Below, piece by piece: positions 47,717 through 54,999 of a stretch of 64,000 nt of DNA. The notes beneath the pieces are model-generated. The model was not told where the DNA came from. It ran no database searches and saw nothing but the letters and a program-made list of their open reading frames with translations. Position 1 is the first letter of the stretch, and every line of letters begins with the position of its first letter. The translations under genes were made by a program, and so were the position numbers. Origin of the DNA: Desulfovibrio gilichinskyi (GTDB lineage: Bacteria > Desulfobacterota > Desulfovibrionia > Desulfovibrionales > Desulfovibrionaceae); assembly GCF_900177375.1 (NCBI RefSeq), contig NZ_FWZU01000005.1, forward strand, positions 372,001-436,000. The letters are read 5' to 3'.

Positions 47717-49039
47717 ATGATCTGATAAGTACGGGAAGAATTTTTTATCCTCAGTCAGCATGTGCTCTGCGACAACTTTACCTGCTAAAAAGTCAAATAA
47801 TTCTCCGGTGGATGCGTTTGCGTTTTGAAAATTAACAACTAGTTTTCTCATATCTTCAACTAAAGAGTTGTGAATCCGGCTATGCTCGTCAGCAAGCGGG
47901 AATTTAGTTTTGCGAAATATTATATCTTCGTCATGAAAATGTTTAACGGTATGTGTTATTAATTCACGGCTTATGGCGGAGACTTCCTCGTCTGGCCCCC
48001 CTGTTATGATTACAGATAGGAGGTCATTTGCAAGTATGAAGAGTTTTCTGTGCTGGTTGTCAATGGTGCTGTTGCCGCTCTCGTATTCTTTCTTCCATAC
48101 AAGAGAGATAAAAGAAGTGCGACTGCTGTCTCCTGCAAAATTTTTCTCGCCATGCACCAAAGTCACGACACAATTCCGTCCTGAATTTTTAGCTCTATAA
48201 AGGGCCCTATCGACCAGTTTCAGCCGTGATTCAAGATCGTTTCCGCCCCCCTGAAAAGTGGTTAAGCCTATACTTACGGTAAAAGTTACAGGTCCTTTTG
48301 CGGTTTGAACAATAAGTTTTTCAATTCCTTTCCGTAAGCGTTCAGCAATGCTATGTGCGAGCTTAGAGTCTATATTGATCAGCAAAACTCCGAATTCTTC
48401 CCCTCCCAAACGACCTAACACATCAAATGATCTCAGCTCCTTTTTACAGCAATCAGCCAAAGCTATGAGAACCGTATCTCCTACATCATGCCCGTAAGTA
48501 TCGTTTACATCTTTGAAATGATCGATATCAAGCATCAGTAGAGCTTGCGGCTCATGGAATCTATCCCCTCTGGTCATTTCGCGTGTAGCATGATCGATGA
48601 AATATCTTCTGTTTGCGATCTTGGTTAAAAAGTCTTCCTTTGCAAAACGTGTCAATTCTTCTTCAAGTTGTTTTCTTCGTGTAATATCTTGAAGTTGCGA
48701 GATGAAAAAGCGGGGAATTCCGTCCGGATTATGGACAAGTGATATATTCAGCAGTCCATTTATTAAATGGCCTTTTTTGTGAAAATATCTCTTTTCCATT
48801 TGAGCTGTCTGTATGTTACCTGCAAGCATTTGCTTAATTGCTTCAAGGCTTTCATTAAAGTCGTCCGGGTGGGTGATGTCCTGAAATTTCATGGACATAA
48901 GCTCAGTTTCTTTATATCCGAGGATTTCACATATAGCTTTATTTACTTTCAGATATGCTCCGCCCGGAGAAACGATGGCCATTCCGATTGAAGCATAGGT
49001 GAATGCATTTAGGAAAATGTCGTGGTCATGCGCCATCAT
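47714..49039 (-). CDS. PAS-GGDEF-bacteriohemerythrin fusion protein
   Basis: 441 residues. N-terminal PAS domain (TYASIGMAIVSPGGAYLKVN), then a diguanylate cyclase (DFLTKIANRRYFIDHATREM and GRLGGEEFGVLL with the catalytic GGEEF; an RxxD inhibitory site is not evident), then a hemerythrin domain (STIDNQHRKLFILANDLL, HTVKHFHDEDIIF and a final HMLTEDKKF) with the usual diiron ligands (His, His, Glu, His, His, Asp-like). Oxygen binding at the hemerythrin may tune cyclic-di-GMP formation, as proposed for Vibrio cholerae DGC fusions. Confidence 0.88.
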   Translation of the reverse strand: MMAHDHDIFLNAFTYASIGMAIVSPGGAYLKVNKAICEILGYKETELMSMKFQDITHPDDFNESLEAIKQMLAGNIQTAQMEKRYFHKKGHLINGLLNISLVHNPDGIPRFFISQLQDITRRKQLEEELTRFAKEDFLTKIANRRYFIDHATREMTRGDRFHEPQALLMLDIDHFKDVNDTYGHDVGDTVLIALADCCKKELRSFDVLGRLGGEEFGVLLINIDSKLAHSIAERLRKGIEKLIVQTAKGPVTFTVSIGLTTFQGGGNDLESRLKLVDRALYRAKNSGRNCVVTLVHGEKNFAGDSSRTSFISLVWKKEYESGNSTIDNQHRKLFILANDLLSVIITGGPDEEVSAISRELITHTVKHFHDEDIIFRKTKFPLADEHSRIHNSLVEDMRKLVVNFQNANASTGELFDFLAGKVVAEHMLTEDKKFFPYLSDH

Positions 49040-49511
49040 CTTATCCTGCCCATGAAAAATGCGTGAATTTTAAAAAAGTCTAATGCCGACAGATTAGGGT
49101 ATTTAGGTAGTTCGGTAAACGGTTTATGGCTGAAATTATATTTCATTAGTAAACTATTAAGATTCGGTTGTCCTTTATTAAATGTTATTTTTGGCATTCT
49201 TACTGCGCTGTAGAACTATTCTGCTTCACTTAATTCTGTTTACATATGTGTTTTTTTGGGATAGAAGCAATTCTCTTAATCTCAAGAGGAAAATCCACAA
49301 AGTTGGTGGCGACGAACAAAACGTTGCGACCGATGGAATGCAATCTTGAGAGACCCTTTTAGGGCATTAGGGATAAAGTACGGCGTTTGCGCCAATGGTC
49401 AAGTTGTGTGTCGGCTGCCTCGGAACGCTGCTCAGTTTGATTTCAATGTACTTTCCCCATTTTAATATATGCCGAAATTTTGTCCGAGGACATCGTTGTT
49501 GGAGGTAACTT
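49040..49511. other. 472-bp divergent intergenic region before rpsA
   Basis: Left part is AT-rich and holds the promoter for the GGDEF gene. The right part (49280-49393) folds into several hairpins and is listed separately as a candidate leader. TTGGAGG serves rpsA. Confidence 0.5.
49280..49393 (+). ncRNA. Candidate structured leader RNA of rpsA
   Basis: TCTCAAGA (49280) pairs with TCTTGAGA (49344-49351), enclosing a long hairpin 49302-49334 (GTTGGTGGCGACG with CGTTGCGACCGAT). Two more short hairpins follow: CCCT-TTT-AGGG (49354-49364) and GGCG-TTTG-CGCC (49382-49393). The order is typical of a structured mRNA leader, 118-232 bases before the rpsA start. No match to a named riboswitch was recognised; a ribosomal-protein autoregulatory element or a separate small RNA is possible. 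By-eye pairing only. Confidence 0.4.
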
Positions 49512-51260
49512 ATGGAAAATAATGAAAACTTGAACTCCGAAATGGAGATGGACTTTGAGGCTGCCCTTGAAGACTATCTAAATGCTGATTTCGGAAACTT
49601 GGATGAAGGAAGCATTGTTGTCGGTGAAGTTGTTAAAGTTGATAAGGATTTCGTTCTTATTGATGTTAACTTCAAATCCGAAGGACAGATTGCTGCATCT
49701 GAATTCCTTGATGTAGATGGACAGATGACCGTAAAGGTCGGTGACAAAGTTGACGTTTATGTTTCAAACAAAAACGAAAACGAAGGAACTATCCATCTTT
49801 CCCGTGACAAAGCTAAACGTATGCAGCTCTTCGACAAACTCGAAGAAATGCAGGAAGATGAAGGCATTGTCGAAGGTAGAATTGTTCGCCGTATTAAAGG
49901 TGGTTACACTGTCGATCTCGACGGCGTTGAAGCATTCCTGCCTGGTTCCCACGTTGATCTTCGTCCAGTTCCAGATATGGACGCTCTCGTTGATCAGACA
50001 TACGAATTTAAGATTCTTAAGATCAACCGTCGTCGCAGCAACGTTATCGTTTCAAGACGTGTTCTTCTCGAAGAACAGCGTAATGAAATGCGTTCCAAGT
50101 TGCTCGAAACTCTTGAAGAAGAGCAGACTATCATCGGTAAGGTTAAGAACATCACTGAATACGGTGTGTTCATCGACCTCGGTGGTCTCGACGGACTTCT
50201 CCATATTACCGACATGTCTTGGAAGCGTATCAAGCATCCTAAAGAAATGGTCTCTCTCGGTGACGAACTTGAGCTCAGAGTTCTTAACTTTGACCAGGAA
50301 GGACAGAAAGTCTCTCTTGGACTCAAACAGCTCGTTCCAGATCCTTGGGAAGATATTTCCGGTAAATATCCTGAAGGTTCCAAGTTCTCCGGTAAGGTTA
50401 CCAACCTCGCCGATTACGGTGCATTCGTTGAACTTGAAGCCGGCGTTGAAGGACTTGTTCACATTTCTGAAATGTCCTGGACCCGCAAACTCCGTCACCC
50501 TTCACAGATGGTACGTGTAGGCGACGAAGTTGACGTTATTGTTTTGGGTGTTGATCCCGACAAGAAGCGCATCTCTCTCGGTATGAAGCAAGTTAAGCCT
50601 AATCCTTGGGACGTTGTTGCAGAGAAGTTCCCTGAAGGAACTGTTCTTGAAGGCCAGATCAAAAATATCACAGAATTTGGTGTATTCATCGGTATCGAAG
50701 ACGGTATTGACGGACTCATCCACGTTTCTGATATTTCCTGGACAAGAAAAGTACGTCACCCTTCAGAAGTTTACAGTGTAGGCGACTCCGTTCAGGCGAA
50801 AGTCCTAACTGTTGACAAAGAAAACGAAAAATTCACTCTTGGTGTTAAACAGCTTTCTGATGACCCATGGTCTCAGGTACCTACAAAGTACCCAGTCGGC
50901 TGCACCCTTGAAGGACTTATCACCAATATCACTGATTTCGGTCTCTTCGTTGAGGTTGAAGAAGGTATTGAAGGTTTAGTTCACGTTTCTGAAATTTCTC
51001 ACAAGAAGATCAAAAATCCTTCTGAGATGTTTAAAGAAGGCGTTACTATCCAAGCTAAAGTCATTCATGTCAGTGCTGATGAACGCAGACTCGGTCTGTC
51101 CATCAAACAGCTGAAAGAAGAAGAAGACAAGCGCAAACCTAAAGAATTCCGTTCAGGACCTGCTGATGCAGGTAACTCACTGGGCGAGCTCCTTAGACAG
51201 AAGCTTGAAGATGCAACCGAAGCTAAAGCTGCTGCAGAGACTGAGGATGACGAATCCTAG
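49512..51260 (+). CDS. rpsA: 30S ribosomal protein S1
   Basis: 582 residues with TTGGAGG before the ATG. Six S1/OB repeats are recognisable; the recurring sequence GVFIDLGGLDGLLHITDMSW, GAFVELEAGVEGLVHISEMSW and GVFIGIEDGIDGLIHVSDISW marks repeats 3-5. The acidic N-terminal part (NENLNSEMEMDFEAALEDYL) matches the ribosome-anchoring region. S1 aids mRNA binding by the 30S subunit. Codon use is strongly biased (CTC, CGT, GGT), fitting high expression. The 3' end overlaps the sppA start. Confidence 0.97.
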   Translation: MENNENLNSEMEMDFEAALEDYLNADFGNLDEGSIVVGEVVKVDKDFVLIDVNFKSEGQIAASEFLDVDGQMTVKVGDKVDVYVSNKNENEGTIHLSRDKAKRMQLFDKLEEMQEDEGIVEGRIVRRIKGGYTVDLDGVEAFLPGSHVDLRPVPDMDALVDQTYEFKILKINRRRSNVIVSRRVLLEEQRNEMRSKLLETLEEEQTIIGKVKNITEYGVFIDLGGLDGLLHITDMSWKRIKHPKEMVSLGDELELRVLNFDQEGQKVSLGLKQLVPDPWEDISGKYPEGSKFSGKVTNLADYGAFVELEAGVEGLVHISEMSWTRKLRHPSQMVRVGDEVDVIVLGVDPDKKRISLGMKQVKPNPWDVVAEKFPEGTVLEGQIKNITEFGVFIGIEDGIDGLIHVSDISWTRKVRHPSEVYSVGDSVQAKVLTVDKENEKFTLGVKQLSDDPWSQVPTKYPVGCTLEGLITNITDFGLFVEVEEGIEGLVHVSEISHKKIKNPSEMFKEGVTIQAKVIHVSADERRLGLSIKQLKEEEDKRKPKEFRSGPADAGNSLGELLRQKLEDATEAKAAAETEDDES

Positions 51261-52131
51261 GCATAGTTTCTCAGCACGGCATCCGTTTCTATTCGGTTTC
51301 AGCCTGCTTATAATGGCTGTGGTCCTCCTATGGGGGGCCACAGCCTTTTTTAATGGCAAAGCAAGAGTTTTGTTTGGAGCAGGTTCAATAGGAATTGTTA
51401 ACGTTCAGGGAACTATTACAGACTCATTACCTGCGGTGAAATTTCTGCGGGAGCTTCGCAAAGACAGTTCCGTTAAAGGCGTTCTTTTACGAGTTAATTC
51501 GCCTGGGGGGACTATTGCTCCGTCACAGGAACTATATCTGGCTGTAAAGCGTTTTGCGCAGGTTAAGCCTATTGTTGCTTCATTTGGAACTGTTGCTGCT
51601 TCAGGCGGGTATTACGCCGCGGCCCCTGCTACGCAGATTGTAGCCAACTCCGGCTCAATCACCGGAAGCATCGGGGTTAAAGCCGAGTATGCGAGTTTTA
51701 AGCAGCTTATGGAGAAGGTCGGCGTTAAACCTGTTCAGATCACCAGCGGACCGCTCAAAGGTGCGGGGTCGCCGTATGCTGAACTGACTCCTGAGCAGCA
51801 TGAATATCTTATGGGACTGATTATGGACCTTCATAATCAATTTGTAAGTGACGTTGCATCGGCTCGCAAACTTGACCGAAAAGTTGTAGAAAAAATTGCT
51901 GACGGAAGAGCTCTCACCGGACGAGAAGCAAAAGAGCTGGGACTCGTTGACAGATTAGGCGGATTTGAAGATGCGGTTACTCTTTTAAAGGCTCTTTGCG
52001 GTATTGAAGGGGATGTTGTCGTCAAAGAAGGTCCGGAAAAGGAGAAATCTTTAATTTCGGAAATATTCGGCATGTTGGGGCTTAAGACTTCCGGTTCTTT
52101 TTCCGCTGACGGATTGATTTTTTCTTATTAG
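51247..52131 (+). CDS. sppA: Signal peptide peptidase SppA
   Basis: 294 residues from the ATG at 51247, 14 bases inside rpsA. A membrane helix (FLFGFSLLIMAVVLLWGATAF) anchors it; the serine site is VAASGGYYAAAPA, and a second conserved block is SGSITGSIGV. It is the short single-domain form with a Ser-Lys dyad; the Lys is in ASFKQLMEKVGV. It clears cleaved signal peptides in the membrane. Coupling to rpsA means it shares the ribosomal leader, which is unusual. A weak GAGG precedes the ATG. Confidence 0.9.
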   Translation: MTNPRHSFSARHPFLFGFSLLIMAVVLLWGATAFFNGKARVLFGAGSIGIVNVQGTITDSLPAVKFLRELRKDSSVKGVLLRVNSPGGTIAPSQELYLAVKRFAQVKPIVASFGTVAASGGYYAAAPATQIVANSGSITGSIGVKAEYASFKQLMEKVGVKPVQITSGPLKGAGSPYAELTPEQHEYLMGLIMDLHNQFVSDVASARKLDRKVVEKIADGRALTGREAKELGLVDRLGGFEDAVTLLKALCGIEGDVVVKEGPEKEKSLISEIFGMLGLKTSGSFSADGLIFSY

Positions 52132-52205
52132 ATATTTAATTTTTAAGCAGCTGAGAGTTACAATTCGATCAATAGTCAGATCTTTTTGCAAAGGGGTGGC
52201 AGTTT

Positions 52206-52976
52206 ATGGAATGTAAATTTATAGGTGTCGGTGATGCTTTTGATGGAAAACACACCAATACAAGTTTGTATGTTAAAATTAAAGACAGATCATTATTATT
52301 CGATTGCGGATTTAACTCAGCTCATTCTTTTTTCCAGCTTGTTCCTAGTGCCTTAGATCTGGATATCCTTTGGATTTCGCATTTTCACGGGGACCATTAT
52401 TTCGGCTTACCGATGCTTTTGGGAAGTTTCTATTCTTCGGAAAGAAAGGAACCCTTAACTATTTGCGGACCTGTCGGAATAGAAGATAAAGTCAGGACCT
52501 TAACAGCTCTTGCTTATCCTAACTTATTATCAAAGCTTTCTTTTGAACTTAAATTTTATGAATTTACGCCTGAGTCTGTTAAAGATATTTCGGGTATTAC
52601 GATAAGTTCTTTTGGAACAGATCATTTCGAATCCGCAGGAGCTTCACTTGCTGTCCGAATTGATTATGAAGGATTTTCCTTTTTTTATGCCGGTGACGGG
52701 GCTGTTTCCTCAGAGAATCTTGCACAGATAAGCGGAGTTGATCTTGCTGTTTTCGAAGCATACAATTTAGATGTAGCCGAAAATGGACATTCGTCAGTTA
52801 AGCAGTGTTTGGATTTTGCACTTAAAGCAAAAATAAAACAGGTTGCACTTGTGCATCTTAACAGGTTTGTGCGAACCTATCATCTGGACGAAATTTTAGA
52901 GCTTATAAAAGAGGTAGAAGATGTAAACGTATTACTGCCGGAGGAAGGGCATTTATTGCATTTCTCAGGTAATTAG
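52206..52976 (+). CDS. Metallo-beta-lactamase-fold hydrolase (RNase Z-like)
   Basis: 256 residues. The HxHxDH signature is SHFHGDHYFGLP near residue 60, followed by TDHFESAG, FFYAGDG and the late His in NGHSS. The arrangement resembles RNase Z and related MBL enzymes, but the tRNA-binding exosite arm is short, so substrate is open. Ribosome site AGGGG (cAAAGGGGTGG) is near the start. It stands alone after sppA; the next gene (TPR) begins 34 bases later, so they may be linked. Confidence 0.82.
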   Translation: MECKFIGVGDAFDGKHTNTSLYVKIKDRSLLFDCGFNSAHSFFQLVPSALDLDILWISHFHGDHYFGLPMLLGSFYSSERKEPLTICGPVGIEDKVRTLTALAYPNLLSKLSFELKFYEFTPESVKDISGITISSFGTDHFESAGASLAVRIDYEGFSFFYAGDGAVSSENLAQISGVDLAVFEAYNLDVAENGHSSVKQCLDFALKAKIKQVALVHLNRFVRTYHLDEILELIKEVEDVNVLLPEEGHLLHFSGN

Positions 52977-53010
52977 CATTTGACTTCTATGCCTCGAAGT
53001 GAGGAACTCA

Positions 53011-54339
53011 GTGGCATCTAATTATGACCAAATTGTTCGGGATTATTTTGAAGGTCGCTCAGGGTATACAATCCTTTTAAGTGATGAGCCTTCATTTTAT
53101 AAGCTTCTCAGAGGGACGCTATATAAAATTCTGGCAATTCGCAGAGATTGTTTAAGCTATTTTCAAGACCAGTCTGCAGCTATGAGCGATATTCAAAATA
53201 AGGCAGGGGAAGGTCTTCCTGTTCTTGTTTTTGTTGAACGGCTTTTAAAAGGAAAATCTACCGCAGATTTTATCCAAAACACCCGTCAGCTTTTTCCGAA
53301 TGTTAAAATTATTGTCTTAACCGGAGAAACCAGTGAAGACGAATTGATTTTTCTGCATGAGATCGGTGTAAATAATATTATTACCAAACCAGTTTCTGTG
53401 GACAGTCTTGTACAGAAGCTTGCTTTTACAATTAAACCGCAGGGTAAGCTCAATCAGCTGGTTCAGGTAGGTAAGGAATTACTGCGAAAAGGTGAGCTTG
53501 AAAAAGTAATGCACGTCAGTGCTAAGATCCTTGAAATTAAGCCTGACAGTCCTGCAGCCTTGATGTTGCTCGGGGATGCTTTAAGCGGGCTTGGCAGAAG
53601 AAGCGAAGCTCTTAAAGCTTTTTTAAAAGCTCACGAACAATCTACAGTTTTTATGGAGCCGATTAAAAAATTGGCTGAATTCTATAAAGATAGTGATAGT
53701 GAACAGTATTTATTGTACTTAAAGAAACTTGATAAGATCAGTCCCCTTAATACCGAGCGAAAGTGCGAAATAGGGCGCGTCCATTTAGGGCGCGAAGAGC
53801 TTGACGCAGCGGAAGTTTTTTTTGATCAGGCCGTAAAGTGTTCGATAAGAGAGGCTCATGGTTATCTTTCGCAGGTTATGAGCGGTATTGCTGAATCGCT
53901 GATCGAAGTTTCCCCCTCAATGGCTGAAAAATATTATAGCAAGCTTCTTTCTGTAAAATCGGGCAATCTTTCCGCTGATGATCTTGAAACGTATAATCGA
54001 CTCGGGATCGCTATGCGAAAACAGGGCAAGTGGGAAATGGCTGTTGCCAACTACAAGGAAGCTCTTAAGGTCGCACCGAATGAAGCTGGCCTTTATTACA
54101 ATATAGGGCTGGCTTATACTGACGGCAAAGAGTATGCTAAGTGTGCTCAGTCTTTCAATAAAGCCATAAAATCAGATCAGGAGATTTATAAAAAGTCTCC
54201 GTCTGTAGCTCGGAACATAGCAGGTATTTTTTTGAAAGTAGGTATGGCCAGCGAAGCTAGACGTGTAATTGAAGAAGGTGTGGCGGCTTTTCCTGATGAT
54301 TCTAAACTGAAAGATTTGCTAAAAAAAATACCTAACTAG
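53011..54339 (+). CDS. Pseudo-receiver/TPR repeat protein
   Basis: 442 residues from a GTG at 53011 preceded by GAGGA; another GTG at 52999 lacks one. Residues 15-130 look like a receiver (TILLSDEPSFYKLLRG, VKIIVLTGETSEDE, VNNIITKPVSVDSL) but the phosphoacceptor position is LVFVERLL, with no Asp, so it cannot be phosphorylated normally. The rest is tetratricopeptide repeats (ALMLLGDALSGLGRRSEALK and YNRLGIAMRKQGKWEMAVANY), suggesting a scaffold. Partners unknown; two small membrane proteins follow 84 bases later. Confidence 0.78.
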   Translation: MASNYDQIVRDYFEGRSGYTILLSDEPSFYKLLRGTLYKILAIRRDCLSYFQDQSAAMSDIQNKAGEGLPVLVFVERLLKGKSTADFIQNTRQLFPNVKIIVLTGETSEDELIFLHEIGVNNIITKPVSVDSLVQKLAFTIKPQGKLNQLVQVGKELLRKGELEKVMHVSAKILEIKPDSPAALMLLGDALSGLGRRSEALKAFLKAHEQSTVFMEPIKKLAEFYKDSDSEQYLLYLKKLDKISPLNTERKCEIGRVHLGREELDAAEVFFDQAVKCSIREAHGYLSQVMSGIAESLIEVSPSMAEKYYSKLLSVKSGNLSADDLETYNRLGIAMRKQGKWEMAVANYKEALKVAPNEAGLYYNIGLAYTDGKEYAKCAQSFNKAIKSDQEIYKKSPSVARNIAGIFLKVGMASEARRVIEEGVAAFPDDSKLKDLLKKIPN

Positions 54340-54423
54340 CTATGTTTATTTGTGTATTATTAATAACTATATTAAATATTCTGACTTGAGGTAATTCATT
54401 TGAGTCGGTTTTAAGGTTAGCCG

Positions 54424-54672
54424 ATGTATTTAATTTCTGCTCTTGTTTTAGGATTTATCATTTTTATGATTATTTATGCCCGCTACATGAATGTTAGCGG
54501 GGATATTTCCAGACGCAAAATGCAGGTCGATAATTTTCGCGATCAGGTAGAATTCAGAGTGAAGCGACTTGTTATCGGAACAAGGCAGATACACGAAGAA
54601 CTGGCTCTTGAAATTGAAAGGCTTGAAGAGTTGAAGAGTGAGCTGCGTAATATCGGTGATGTAAAATGCTAG
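54424..54672 (+). CDS. Small membrane coiled-coil protein (hypothetical)
   Basis: 82 residues. One N-terminal hydrophobic segment (LISALVLGFIIFMIIYARYM), then a charged coiled coil (RRKMQVDNFRDQVEFRVKRL, ALEIERLEELKSELR). The layout resembles phage-shock PspB (membrane helix plus short coiled coil), but no identity is claimed. The stop overlaps the next, similar gene (ATGCTAG), so they are translationally coupled. The upstream sequence has only a weak AAGGTTAG ribosome site. A membrane adaptor role is inference. Confidence 0.7.
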   Translation: MYLISALVLGFIIFMIIYARYMNVSGDISRRKMQVDNFRDQVEFRVKRLVIGTRQIHEELALEIERLEELKSELRNIGDVKC

Positions 54673-54914
54673 TCTTTCTCGTCCTTTCAGGCGGGTTTAT
54701 GATCCTTGCTTTAATCATCAATAATATGATTACAACATGGCATACTGATAGGCTAAAAGCCTTTAAGATCGAAGAAGTTAATTTGCGAAACCGCCTTGAC
54801 GGAGCTATTGACAGCCAGCGTAATGCCCTGATTGAGCTTAGGAATGTTAAGTTTGAAATTGTTAATTATGAAAATATGATAGAAAGTCAGTATATGGATG
54901 ACGGCTTTGAATAG
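54666..54914 (+). CDS. Small membrane coiled-coil protein, second of a pair (hypothetical)
   Basis: 82 residues, exactly as long as its neighbour, and with the same plan: hydrophobic N-terminus (LVFLVLSGGFMILALIINNM) and a C-terminal helix (VNLRNRLDGAIDSQRNALIE) with a heptad pattern. Little sequence identity, so a paralogous or hetero-oligomeric pair is possible. Terminator at 54938. No known family identified. Confidence 0.7.
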   Translation: MLVFLVLSGGFMILALIINNMITTWHTDRLKAFKIEEVNLRNRLDGAIDSQRNALIELRNVKFEIVNYENMIESQYMDDGFE

Positions 54915-54937
54915 AAGACCATTATATATAGAATTTT

Positions 54938-54972
54938 AAATCCCTTCAAACTCTGGTTTGAAGGGATTTTTT
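54938..54972 (+). terminator. Rho-independent terminator after the small membrane pair
   Basis: AAATCCCTTCAAAC-tctg-GTTTGAAGGGATTT followed by more T. Confidence 0.93.
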
Positions 54973-54999
54973 AGTGCTAAGGAAAGTGCTGCGGACCTG

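Noticed and set aside
49280-49511. RNase P RNA, suggested by the string GAGGAAAATCC
   Set aside because: The region is too short and the rest of the RNase P core was not found.
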